Origin: Armatimonadota bacterium
GTDB taxonomy: Bacteria; Armatimonadota; UBA5829
Assembly (NCBI GenBank): GCA_029907315.1
Contig: JARYME010000022.1
Coordinates: forward strand, 1 to 37,447
Length of the DNA stretch: 37,447 nucleotides
Direction: 5' to 3'
Shown: positions 8,450 to 15,405 of the stretch, in pieces
How the letters are laid out: every line of letters begins with the position of its first letter
Position numbering within the stretch: the stretch's first letter is position 1
Program-made: the position numbers and the translations under genes
The notes under the pieces: generated by a model
What the model saw: the letters and a program-made list of their open reading frames with translations, nothing else
What the model was told of the DNA's origin: nothing
The model's database searches: none

Positions 8450-8486
8450 CAGGCTTTGTCCCCTCACAAGAAGTGTGTACGCGCTT

Positions 8487-8515
8487 ATTCTATCACTGCG
8501 ATCTCAAATTGACAA
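8487..8515 (-). promoter_or_regulatory. Promoter of hsp20-lon
   Basis: Minus strand: -35 TTGTCA (8510-8515), 17-bp spacer, -10 TAGAAT (8487-8492). Each hexamer matches the sigma-70 consensus in five of six bases. The predicted start near 8480 gives a leader of about 30 bases. It looks like a housekeeping promoter, not an obvious heat-shock sigma type. Confidence 0.7.
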
Positions 8516-8555
8516 GAAGGCTAATCTCGCATGCCGAGAACCGTTGAGAACCCTC

Positions 8556-8584
8556 TTGAAGTTTTCGGGCATAACTGATATATT
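8556..8584 (+). promoter_or_regulatory. Promoter of rpsT
   Basis: Plus strand: -35 TTGAAG (8556-8561), 17-bp spacer, -10 TATATT (8579-8584). It lies about 48 bp before the rpsT start and back-to-back with the hsp20-lon promoter. Confidence 0.6.
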
Positions 8585-8632
8585 GGCATGGTTAAAAATA
8601 GCCGACCTATCTGACTGGGGGTGAAATTCTAG

Positions 8633-8908
8633 TTGCCTAACATCAAGTCGGTAATAAAGGACGTCAAGAAGTCTCGCGAGCGGCGATTGCGAAATGTGTC
8701 AACAAAGTCGCGAATCAAGACGCTTACGAAAAAAGCGAAAGCGGCCATTGACGCGAATGCCGAAAACGCCGCTATCCTGATTAGCGAAGCCGTAAGCGTA
8801 ATCGACAAAGCCGCCAAGCGAGGTATCATACATCCGAACGCAGCCGCCAGGCGAAAGTCAAAGCTCATGAAGTATGCTAACCGAGCAGCGGCTGCGACTC
8901 AACCATAA
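8633..8908 (+). CDS. rpsT: 30S ribosomal protein S20
   Basis: A 91-residue, strongly basic helical protein of the S20 family, binding the 5' and 3' minor domains of 16S rRNA. It shows the MPNIKSVIKDVKKSRERRLRN start, the KSRIKTLTKKAKAAI segment and the GIIHPNAAARRKSKLMK motif near residues 63-80. The start is TTG at 8633, required for the conserved PNIKS N-terminus, with GGGGGTG upstream. UUG starts are also found in S20 genes elsewhere and can be a control point. It is monocistronic, with its own promoter and a terminator-like hairpin downstream. Confidence 0.96.
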   Translation: MPNIKSVIKDVKKSRERRLRNVSTKSRIKTLTKKAKAAIDANAENAAILISEAVSVIDKAAKRGIIHPNAAARRKSKLMKYANRAAAATQP

Positions 8909-8951
8909 GGCCGTCGAAGCCTTTGTCTCCTCAGAATCCGAAATGCGGTCC

Positions 8952-8992
8952 AAGTGGAAAGCGCAAAAAGCTGAGGCGCGCTTTCCACTTTT
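8952..8992 (+). terminator. Hairpin after rpsT, reaching to the next gene's start
   Basis: A perfect 13-bp stem (arms 8952-8964 and 8978-8990) with a 13-base loop, followed by TTTTAA. The T-tract is short, so termination may be partial. The right arm ends 10 bases before the ATG of the AAC(3)-family gene, so the same structure may influence translation of any read-through or locally started transcript. Confidence 0.65.
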
Positions 8993-9000
8993 AACTTGCT

Positions 9001-9903
9001 ATGGTCACTAAGGAACACATCGCCGAAGGGCTGCGCGCTTTAGGACTCCAGCGCGGCGACTCGGTCGTCGTGCACAGCTCGCTGTCCAGCTTCGGTCGAG
9101 TGGAGGGAGGACCGCATACTGTCGTAGAAGCGATTTTGGAAGTAATTGGAAACGAAGGAACGCTTGTTGTCCCAACGTGCAACTATGAGCCGGGGGTCTT
9201 CGACCCTGAAACAACACCATCTGTGGTCGGCGCCATAACAGAAGCTGTTCGCAAACACCCAAACGCTGTCCGCAGCAAGCACCCCACGCACTCAGTAGCC
9301 GCTATTGGCCAACTCGCCGAAATAATCGTTGAGGATCACGAGAAAACACACGCTTTCGGCAGAGGCTCAGCTTTGTTCAAGCTACTTCAGGCAAACGGTA
9401 AGATTCTTCTCTTGGGCACCGACTTGACCACGTGTTCCATGGTGCACGTTGCGGAGGAAATTGCAGAAGTCCCCTACTTGGACAGACAGCGTAACGTCGC
9501 CATAAAGACGCCTAACGGCAAGGTCGTAAGAAGATGGGTTAGGCGACCGGGATGCAGCCGCGGATTCGGCGTGCTCGAGGGACTCCTTCGCGAACGAGGT
9601 CAACTGGCAGAAACGCAAATAGGCAAATGTGCTGCCAAGTTGATAAAGGCTCGCGACGTGGTGGAAGCCGCTCTGGAAATGCTGCGAAACGATCCTGAGT
9701 CGCTACTGTGTAAGCAGCCCGACTGCGGCACATGCGCAGAAGCACGGGCAATGATTGCTGCTCGTCGGACCGAAGAGCACGACAGAGAAGTAACCGAGCT
9801 TTCGGAGCAAGAAGAACAGACAATAAGACTCATAGAGAAGCAGTTTGAGAACGTAACCATAGAACCATTCGAGATAGCAAAGGGTGACAACCAACCGAAT
9901 TAG
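9001..9903 (+). CDS. AAC(3)-family (YokD-like) N-acetyltransferase
   Basis: A 300-residue member of the aminoglycoside 3-N-acetyltransferase superfamily, which transfers acetyl from acetyl-CoA to amino groups. Family landmarks are VVVHSSLSSFGRVEGGPHTVVEA (about 22-44), GTLVVPTCNY, the RSKHPTHSVAAIG segment holding the conserved His, FGRGSALFKLL, and KILLLGTDLTTCSM. The C-terminal part carries LLCKQPDCGTCAEAR, a three-cysteine cluster, then about 50 mostly acidic and polar residues. A Cys-rich tail of this kind recurs in environmental members. The chromosomal housekeeping setting argues for a native small-molecule substrate; drug resistance is not shown. The ATG has no visible Shine-Dalgarno and lies just behind the rpsT hairpin. 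The next gene follows after 32 bp. Confidence 0.85.
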   Translation: MVTKEHIAEGLRALGLQRGDSVVVHSSLSSFGRVEGGPHTVVEAILEVIGNEGTLVVPTCNYEPGVFDPETTPSVVGAITEAVRKHPNAVRSKHPTHSVAAIGQLAEIIVEDHEKTHAFGRGSALFKLLQANGKILLLGTDLTTCSMVHVAEEIAEVPYLDRQRNVAIKTPNGKVVRRWVRRPGCSRGFGVLEGLLRERGQLAETQIGKCAAKLIKARDVVEAALEMLRNDPESLLCKQPDCGTCAEARAMIAARRTEEHDREVTELSEQEEQTIRLIEKQFENVTIEPFEIAKGDNQPN

Positions 9904-9935
9904 TCCCCATAGGATGTTGTGGAGGAGGACGTACT

Positions 9936-10307
9936 ATGGCTGACAAGATCAAGATTACGGCAGGTTCGGTAACACAAACTGCAACTCTTAACGAAAGCAA
10001 ATGCGCCAAGAAGATTTATGAAGCGCTACCTTTGGAGGCACGAGCCAGCACTTGGGGAGACGAGATATACTTCGGGATTCCCGTTAAGTGCGAGCCTGAA
10101 AATCCCAAAGAAACCGTTGAACTCGGTGACCTTGGCTACTGGCTGGAAGGAAGCTGCTTCTGCATTTTCTTCGGACCTACCCCAGTGAGCCGCGGTGACG
10201 AAATCCGACCAGCTAGTGCCGTGGAAGTATTCGGCAAGCTCGACGGTGACCCGAAGGAATTCAAGAAAGTACGATCCGGCGAGAAGGTTCTTGTCGAAAA
10301 GGTATAG
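9936..10307 (+). CDS. Cyclophilin-fold protein, TM1367-like
   Basis: A 123-residue protein resembling the TM1367 family, whose crystal structure shows a cyclophilin-like beta barrel but no demonstrated prolyl isomerase activity. Recognisable stretches are LPLEARASTWGDEIYFGIPV (31-50), the GDLGYWLEG and FCIFFGPTPVS segments, and PASAVEVFGKLDGD. There is no signal peptide, so it should be cytoplasmic. The ATG is preceded by GGAGGAGG, a strong ribosome-binding site. It follows the AAC(3)-like gene in the same direction after 32 bp and is probably co-transcribed. The biological role of the family is unknown. Confidence 0.85.
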   Translation: MADKIKITAGSVTQTATLNESKCAKKIYEALPLEARASTWGDEIYFGIPVKCEPENPKETVELGDLGYWLEGSCFCIFFGPTPVSRGDEIRPASAVEVFGKLDGDPKEFKKVRSGEKVLVEKV

Positions 10308-10351
10308 CCGCGGGCGGCGACTTTATTTGGTTGCTCATAACGACACGGGCA

Positions 10352-11089
10352 TCAATAGTAGCGCCGCGCTCCTGGATACACAATCGGCCATTCTCGACAG
10401 TTGTTCCACGGCCTTCCCGGGTAGTTTTCGGCTTTGAATTCGCTGATGTCCATTCGCTTCACGTGTAGGTCGCAGAACAACACATTGGGCCCGTTGTGGC
10501 GAACGCGCGGCGCTTTGTTTTGACCTCTCACAACTATGTCCGCAAACCGAACTCTGTTCATTCCGCTGGGTAGGTGATCCACATCCGGCATAAAGTCCGA
10601 ATCGTTCCAGTCGTGCACCAGGGGCTGGTAGTTGCAATCGGCCGCCAGGAGAACGTACTGAGGACTTCTGATAGCACTCTCGCGAGCGAACGCCGTCCCG
10701 TGATGCCACGCGTAGTTTATGTATTCATTGTAGCCATAGCCGATTAACACATTGCGACCATCTATAGTAACAGGCCAAGGCGCCGTAGCCCCCGGACAAG
10801 TTACGAGAGCATAGTTTCCCTTTATGTAGCCCTTTATCCAAATAACCCAGTTGGCGTGATACAGAGGAGGCGCATTGTACTGGTTAGTGGCAGGATAACA
10901 CCCCGAGTAGTCATCCATGTACAACTTGATGGCATAGCCGATCTGCTTCAGATTTCCTGCGCACGAAGCTCTCCTTGCGGCAACCCTTGCTTCAGAGAAT
11001 ATCGGGAACAAAATCGCGGCAAGTATTGCGATTATGGCAATCACTACAAGAAGTTCTATCAGTGTAAATCCTTTGACTCGGGGCTTCAT
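10352..11089 (-). CDS. Type II/IV secretion prepilin-like protein
   Basis: A 245-residue pseudopilin or surface pilin-like protein. The 7-residue leader MKPRVKG is followed by [21 protein letters not shown], the class III signal cleaved by prepilin peptidase before Phe; Glu5 of the mature protein is present. The C-terminal [17 protein letters not shown] resembles the H-X9-DG tail of DUF1559-type proteins that are abundant in Planctomycetes and Armatimonadota, but with DL in place of DG. Such proteins are often encoded in many copies and their function is unclear. A good ribosome-binding site (GGAGGGGG) and a strong promoter (11174-11202) support the call. It is divergent from the PEP-CTERM gene and convergent with the cyclophilin-like gene, 44 bp away. 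Confidence 0.92.
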   Translation of the reverse strand: MKPRVKGFTLIELLVVIAIIAILAAILFPIFSEARVAARRASCAGNLKQIGYAIKLYMDDYSGCYPATNQYNAPPLYHANWVIWIKGYIKGNYALVTCPGATAPWPVTIDGRNVLIGYGYNEYINYAWHHGTAFARESAIRSPQYVLLAADCNYQPLVHDWNDSDFMPDVDHLPSGMNRVRFADIVVRGQNKAPRVRHNGPNVLFCDLHVKRMDISEFKAENYPGRPWNNCREWPIVYPGARRYY

Positions 11090-11173
11090 TTCAGGCCTGC
11101 CCCCTCCTTTCTCTTGGTTTTTTTTCCGTACTGCTGCCGAGTACTTCTACGGCACGCAGTCTAGTTCATGTCT

Positions 11174-11202
11174 ACAATACCCCCTGGGGCGGCGCGTGTC
11201 AA
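11174..11202 (-). promoter_or_regulatory. Promoter of the prepilin gene
   Basis: Minus strand: perfect -35 TTGACA (11197-11202), 17-bp spacer that is very G/C-rich, -10 TATTGT (11174-11179, four of six). The predicted start is near 11167, with a leader of about 80 bases that includes an A8 run before the ribosome-binding site. Confidence 0.65.
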
Positions 11203-11408
11203 GGACAAATGTATAATCCATCAAGCCATCGGGCCACACACCGCAGTCAAACCGCACAGAATTCGCGCTTTTGCCGCAGCGCCATAGTCCAATAACAAAC
11301 AGGTTTGTGCCGGTGAGGACTCTGTTGTTTCGGAGCTACTGCTCTAGCAGGTTCCTCCATTGTGTATCGATGATCCTGGTATAACTACCTGAATTTGCAG
11401 GCATCCAG

Positions 11409-11438
11409 TTGACAAAATTAGTTTTCTGTGGTCAGAAT
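11409..11438 (+). promoter_or_regulatory. Possible promoter of the PEP-CTERM gene
   Basis: Plus strand: perfect -35 TTGACA (11409-11414), 18-bp spacer, weak -10 CAGAAT (11433-11438). It lies about 100 bp before the ATG, in the right direction. The weak -10 suggests an activator or another sigma factor, or a wrong assignment. Confidence 0.45.
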
Positions 11439-11539
11439 GCATCGAGGAGTGTAACCTTGTTAGAAAAGAAATCCATGCCCCCTTTACCGCCGCCTCGGCG
11501 ACTGAGAAAAGTCTTATACCGGAAAGGAGGGAAGGAATT

Positions 11540-12181
11540 ATGAGAATGCTAGTCTTAGTGACCAGCTTGGGCATGCTGCTTGCAAGCACACTCGGTGTGT
11601 CGGCTGGGCCTTTGGTAAACGGAAGTTTTGAAGACCCAGTCCTGCCGAATGACGGACGTTTTGACTACACAGTGCCAACCGGGTGGACCGTCTACACGGA
11701 TCAGACTTGCAACCCGCAAATGCTTCGGTACACGTCCGGAACAGTCCCTGTGCCCGACGGCGTACAATACGCCCAGATCCAAACGTTGGCTTCGACGGCG
11801 GGAACCTACGCAGGTTTCTATCAAACCTTTGATGTGACGCCGGGACAGCTGTACATCATTAGCGGTTGGTTCCGCCCCTTGTCAGGAACGTCCATTGCCC
11901 GTGTTGGAGTAGACCTGAACGGTGGTACGCAGCGACCAACCGAGTGGGGAGCCGTGCTAGACGGTGCCATATCGCAGACCTGGACTGAGTTCAGCTTCGA
12001 AGTCACTGCAGTTGGACCGTCAATGACAATCTTTCTGGATCACACTCAGAATGGCACCAAGAGCGGTAGAGCCACGGCATTCGACGGCATCAAAGTAGTA
12101 GTGCCGGAACCCGCCTCGCTGGGCACACTACTTGCAGGCACGGTAGGCCTTGTCGGACTAAGAACACGCCGTCGAAAGTAG
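11540..12181 (+). CDS. PEP-CTERM sorting-domain surface protein
   Basis: A 213-residue exported protein. The Sec signal peptide covers about residues 1-22 (hydrophobic core LVLVTSLGMLLASTLG, cleavage probably after SAG or nearby). The body begins LVNGSFEDP and is rich in beta strands, like DUF642/carbohydrate-binding-module-like domains of surface proteins. The C-terminus is a textbook PEP-CTERM tail: VPEPASLG, a hydrophobic helix and RTRRRK. Exosortase normally recognises this tail, cuts it and couples the protein to the cell surface or exopolysaccharide; no exosortase gene lies in this window. The ribosome-binding site GGAGGGAAGG precedes ATG, with a second in-frame ATG two codons later. 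A strong terminator follows. Confidence 0.93.
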   Translation: MRMLVLVTSLGMLLASTLGVSAGPLVNGSFEDPVLPNDGRFDYTVPTGWTVYTDQTCNPQMLRYTSGTVPVPDGVQYAQIQTLASTAGTYAGFYQTFDVTPGQLYIISGWFRPLSGTSIARVGVDLNGGTQRPTEWGAVLDGAISQTWTEFSFEVTAVGPSMTIFLDHTQNGTKSGRATAFDGIKVVVPEPASLGTLLAGTVGLVGLRTRRRK

Positions 12182-12201
12182 CCGAAGAAACAATCTGGTG
12201 G

Positions 12202-12238
12202 ACCAAGGGACGCTCTGAGAGCGTCCCTTGGTGCTTTT
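12202..12238 (+). terminator. Intrinsic terminator after the PEP-CTERM gene
   Basis: A perfect 14-bp stem (12202-12215 with 12219-12232) closed by a TGA loop, followed by GC and TTTTCTT. It begins 20 bp after the stop codon. Confidence 0.85.
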
Positions 12239-12271
12239 CTTGTGCCGACTTCACACAAAACACCGCGACGC

Positions 12272-12303
12272 TCCAGCAAACCCGCAGGTAGGGCATTGCT
12301 GGA
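12272..12303 (-). terminator. Possible terminator of the etfBA operon
   Basis: An 8-bp perfect stem (TCCAGCAA with TTGCTGGA) and 16-base loop lie about 45 bp past the etfA stop. On the minus strand the downstream sequence has only a TTTT some 14 bases later, so the fit to an intrinsic terminator is poor. Confidence 0.3.
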
Positions 12304-12348
12304 AGCAGCCGGCTATTCTCTGGGGTACTAAGAGACTCGAAGCAAAAC

Positions 12349-13563
12349 CTAGCTGGTCTTGCACAGAGATTCGGTTCCCCGCATTGCTCTTATCTTTTTT
12401 GTCAGAGCAGGCACTATCTGGAAGAGATCACCAACAAAACCATAGTCCGCTATGTCAAATATGGGGGCATTAGGATCCTTGTTGATAGCTATTATGACGT
12501 CAGAGCTTTTCATTCCAACCTGATGCTGCACCGCCCCGCTAATTCCGCATGCTATGTAAACCTTCGGGCAAACTGTCTTCCCGGTTTGCCCTACTTGATG
12601 AGCATAGGAGATCCAACCGGCATCTACTGCAGCTCGACTGGCTCCAACAGCAGCTCCTAGTTCATCAGCTAGCTCCCGGATGATCGCAAAGTTCTCCGGC
12701 CCTCCCAGTCCTCTGCCGCCGGAGACAATGATGTCAGCGTCAACCAGGTTTACCTTTTCTCCTACCTCCTCTATGAAATCAATCACCTTGCTGCGAGACG
12801 TAAAGAGTGCGGGCTGCGGTTCCAATCGGACGATCTCAGCTTTGCCGGACTGGCGCTTGCACGGCATAGGAAAGACCTTGTGACGAACCGTTGCCATCTG
12901 AGGTCTCGTGTAGCGGCACAAGATGGTAGCCATTATATTGCCGCCGTAGGCAGGACGAGTTTGGTAAAGCAGCCCATCCTCGCCGATCTCCAAACCAGTG
13001 CAGTCCGCCGTAAGACCTGTATAAAGATGGATTGCTACCCCAGACATGAAGCTGCGTCCAGTAGTTGTAGCACCAGCAAGAAATATTTCGGGCTTAAGCC
13101 GACGTGTTACGTCTGAGAGAACTCGACAGTATCTCTCTGCATCATAGACTGCAAGCTCAGGAGCCTCGTACACGTATACCTTGTCGACTGGATAGCTCGC
13201 GAGCTCTTCGACCGCAGGCCCAAGATTGTGACCCAAAATGACAACCGCAAGCTCCGTTTTACGAGCATCGGCAAGCTTTCTGCCTACGCCTATCAGCTCA
13301 TATACCACGGGTGCGACCTTGCCCTCGCGCTGCTCACCGAATATCCAAACGCCGCGGTAGCTGGTTAAGTCTTCAACAGGCTGTCTGTCAAACTCAATTG
13401 AGATAGCCTTGAACCTGCAAGCTGCGACACAAGCGCCGCACATGGTGCAGCCCTCTACTGTAATGGTCGCCAGCTTGTCCCTGACTTCAATAACGCCGTG
13501 GGGACAGCTCTTGATGCAAAGGCCGCAGCCGTTACATTTCGCAGCGTCGACACGTATTGACAC
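12349..13563 (-). CDS. etfA: Electron transfer flavoprotein alpha subunit with two [4Fe-4S] motifs
   Basis: The FAD-binding alpha subunit of ETF, 404 aa, fused to an N-terminal 2x[4Fe-4S] ferredoxin domain. The cysteines are C10/C13/C16/C20 (CNGCGLCIKSCP) and C39/C42/C45/C49 (CTMCGACVAACR). The C-terminal FAD site is clear (SGGRGLGG, GASRAAVDAGW, QVGQTGKTV, GISGAVQHQVGM, DPNAPIF). Ferredoxin-fused EtfA occurs in LctC of electron-confurcating lactate dehydrogenase, CarE of caffeyl-CoA reductase and relatives. The start is GTG at 13563. It shares one base with the etfB stop (TAGTG) and has GGAGG seven bases upstream; a reading six codons longer has no such support. No acyl-CoA dehydrogenase or 2-hydroxyacid dehydrogenase partner is present in the window. 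Confidence 0.95.
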   Translation of the reverse strand: MSIRVDAAKCNGCGLCIKSCPHGVIEVRDKLATITVEGCTMCGACVAACRFKAISIEFDRQPVEDLTSYRGVWIFGEQREGKVAPVVYELIGVGRKLADARKTELAVVILGHNLGPAVEELASYPVDKVYVYEAPELAVYDAERYCRVLSDVTRRLKPEIFLAGATTTGRSFMSGVAIHLYTGLTADCTGLEIGEDGLLYQTRPAYGGNIMATILCRYTRPQMATVRHKVFPMPCKRQSGKAEIVRLEPQPALFTSRSKVIDFIEEVGEKVNLVDADIIVSGGRGLGGPENFAIIRELADELGAAVGASRAAVDAGWISYAHQVGQTGKTVCPKVYIACGISGAVQHQVGMKSSDVIIAINKDPNAPIFDIADYGFVGDLFQIVPALTKKIRAMRGTESLCKTS

Positions 13564-14360
13564 TACACCACCTCCAAGCACTTGAGCACGTCGTAAAGCT
13601 TTTCAGCGAGCTCTTCCGGCTCGCCTTCATACTTGGCTCCTCCCGATCGACAGGGCGGAGTCATAACCTTGATTACCTGGGTCGGCGAGCCGCGAAGGCC
13701 TATCTTCTCTGGGTCCGCACCTATATCCGCTGGGCCCCACACCGGAATCTGCGCCTTCTTGGCATTCATTTTCCCACGCAGCGAAGGCGTCCGCGGCTCA
13801 TTTATCTCCTTCACAACGGTTAGTACCGCTGGTAGTGCGACCTCGACAACTTCATAGCCCTCCTCAATAAGCCTGCGAGCAACGAGTTTTCGGTTATCCA
13901 AAAACTCGATCTTGGCAACATATGCAGCTTGAGCATAATTGAGGTGAGCCGCTATCCCGGGACCAACCTGGCCGGTGTCGCCGTCTATCGCCTGCATGCC
14001 ACAGAAGACCAGATCCGGATTCAGCTTCTGCAAAGCCTTAGCCAATGTGTAAGAAGTGCACCACGTATCGGCCCCAGCGAATGCTTTGTCCGAAAGCAGG
14101 ATTGCGTCGTCGGCACCTAGAGAAATAGCCTCCCGCAGTGCTTCCTCTGCCCAAGGTGGACCCATTGAAATAGCGGTCACAGTCGACGGGTCGCCCTCAG
14201 CAGTTCTGCGCTCCTTGGTGCGAACCGCTTCCTCAAGAGCATACAAGTCGAATGGATTGATCTGGTTCTCGATGCCCTCACGAATGAGGGTATTGGTTTC
14301 CGGATCAATCTTGACGTCCGTAGTAGCTGGAACTTGTTTTATACAAACACAGATTTTCAA
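13563..14360 (-). CDS. etfB: Electron transfer flavoprotein beta subunit
   Basis: The ETF beta subunit, 265 aa, partner of the downstream etfA. It begins KICVCIKQVPATTDVKID. It carries INPFDLYALEEAV, SLGADDAILLSDKAFAGADT and DLVFCGMQAIDGDTGQVGP, which resemble the nucleotide-binding region of bifurcating EtfB proteins such as those of clostridia, and the signature near VKEINEPRTPSLRGKMNAKK. Whether its nucleotide is FAD (bifurcating) or AMP cannot be decided by eye. The start is TTG at 14360 with AGAGG seven bases upstream. The 36-bp gap to the preceding dehydrogenase gene, same strand, is consistent with one long operon. Confidence 0.94.
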   Translation of the reverse strand: MKICVCIKQVPATTDVKIDPETNTLIREGIENQINPFDLYALEEAVRTKERRTAEGDPSTVTAISMGPPWAEEALREAISLGADDAILLSDKAFAGADTWCTSYTLAKALQKLNPDLVFCGMQAIDGDTGQVGPGIAAHLNYAQAAYVAKIEFLDNRKLVARRLIEEGYEVVEVALPAVLTVVKEINEPRTPSLRGKMNAKKAQIPVWGPADIGADPEKIGLRGSPTQVIKVMTPPCRSGGAKYEGEPEELAEKLYDVLKCLEVV

Positions 14361-14396
14361 AGCCTAACCTCTCCGCGACTAATATGATCTTGATGT

Positions 14397-15395
14397 CTAC
14401 GCTAGAAGATCGACCGGTTCTCGTGATTTTGCAGATTCGTAGGCAGCCAGTGCCACCTCAAGCGCCTTAAGCCCGTCATCACCGGTTATCTCAACCGCTC
14501 TGTCCTCTGCCACCGAACGGGCAAAGGAGTCAATCAGAGCAAGGTTGACGTCGTCACCCCAGTATTCATACGTGTGCTTGCCAGTCTTGTCCGAATAAAG
14601 GTCTATTTTCTGGGCAAACATTTCCATTTTGGCAACGCCTTGAGTGCCGATCACCTCAAGATTCACATTACCCCAGAAAGGATACGTCTTGGGCCGAGAC
14701 CAGCTAGAGTCTATCGTGGCGAAAACCTTGTTGGTGAACTCCACAGTGATGATACCGGTATCGTCGAACTCTCCCCCGAAGAGGCGGTTGTCGACTTCCG
14801 CGTATACTCGCGCAGGTTCTGCTTTTGTCAGCACCCTCATCAAATCCACAAGGTGAACAGTGTGATCGATGACCGCCCCGCCACCTGCCAACCTGAGATC
14901 GGTAAACCAACCGCCTGGACATTGACCTTGATTAGTGCCCTTCATAGCCAGCACCTTTCCCAGATCTCCAGACGTCACACTCTCTAGCAAGCGCTTGAAT
15001 GCTGGATGAAAGCGGCATGGAAACGCCATCATAAACTTAATCTTGCTTCGCCTCACCACTTCCACTATCGCCTCAGCGTCTTGCTTTGTCGTGGCAAGAG
15101 GCTTTTCGCAAAGAACGTGCTTTTCGCTTTGTGCAGCCAGGGCGACGTGTCTGCGGTGCTTCGCGTTCTCGCTGGTTACGATGACGGCGTCAATATCCGA
15201 AGCCAGCATCTGCTCATAGGTATCAAAGGCAAGGACGCCATATTGTTCGGCCATCTGCTTCGCACGGGAAGGATCATCATCCGCTATTCCAACGAATTCA
15301 ACATTAGGCAGCCTCTTCAAGCATGAAGCATACCCGTGAGCATGCATATGAGCGAAGCTCATGATCCCTATTTTGACTGTCTTAGGTTCCGCCAT
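14397..15395 (-). CDS. Gfo/Idh/MocA family oxidoreductase, atypical nucleotide loop
   Basis: A 332-residue NAD(P)-dependent sugar or polyol dehydrogenase-like protein. The family C-terminal domain and the conserved CEKPLATT (Lys-Pro of the active site) around residue 95 are present, with GGGAVIDHTVHLVDLMR near 170. The N-terminal Rossmann strand reads KIGIMSFAHMHAHGYAS instead of the usual GxGxxG, so cofactor binding may differ. The ATG has AGGAG seven bases upstream. It follows the second Gfo/Idh/MocA gene after 10 bp, and the two are only distantly alike, so they may act on successive intermediates. The substrate cannot be predicted from sequence. Confidence 0.9.
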   Translation of the reverse strand: MAEPKTVKIGIMSFAHMHAHGYASCLKRLPNVEFVGIADDDPSRAKQMAEQYGVLAFDTYEQMLASDIDAVIVTSENAKHRRHVALAAQSEKHVLCEKPLATTKQDAEAIVEVVRRSKIKFMMAFPCRFHPAFKRLLESVTSGDLGKVLAMKGTNQGQCPGGWFTDLRLAGGGAVIDHTVHLVDLMRVLTKAEPARVYAEVDNRLFGGEFDDTGIITVEFTNKVFATIDSSWSRPKTYPFWGNVNLEVIGTQGVAKMEMFAQKIDLYSDKTGKHTYEYWGDDVNLALIDSFARSVAEDRAVEITGDDGLKALEVALAAYESAKSREPVDLLA

Positions 15396-15405
15396 TGTTT
15401 GTCTC

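Larger units (their letters stand above)
11090..11539 (+). other. Intergenic region between prepilin and PEP-CTERM genes
   Basis: This 450-bp stretch shows no supported gene and no RNA I recognise. Both flanking genes are transcribed outward, from the promoters at 11174-11202 (minus) and 11409-11438 (plus). Between them, 11203-11408 has no clear repeats, although a TATAAC lies at about 11378. Small inverted repeats sit around 11130-11156 (GTACT/AGTAC and CCGTA/TACGG), within the prepilin leader. Confidence 0.6.

Noticed and set aside
8468-8632. CIRCE heat-shock element before hsp20-lon
   Set aside because: No TTAGCACTC-N9-GAGTGCTAA or near match on either strand; a simple sigma-70-type promoter explains the region.
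9001-9903. Aminoglycoside resistance gene
   Set aside because: The fold is AAC(3)-like, but it is chromosomal with no mobile context, and family membership alone does not show drug acetylation.
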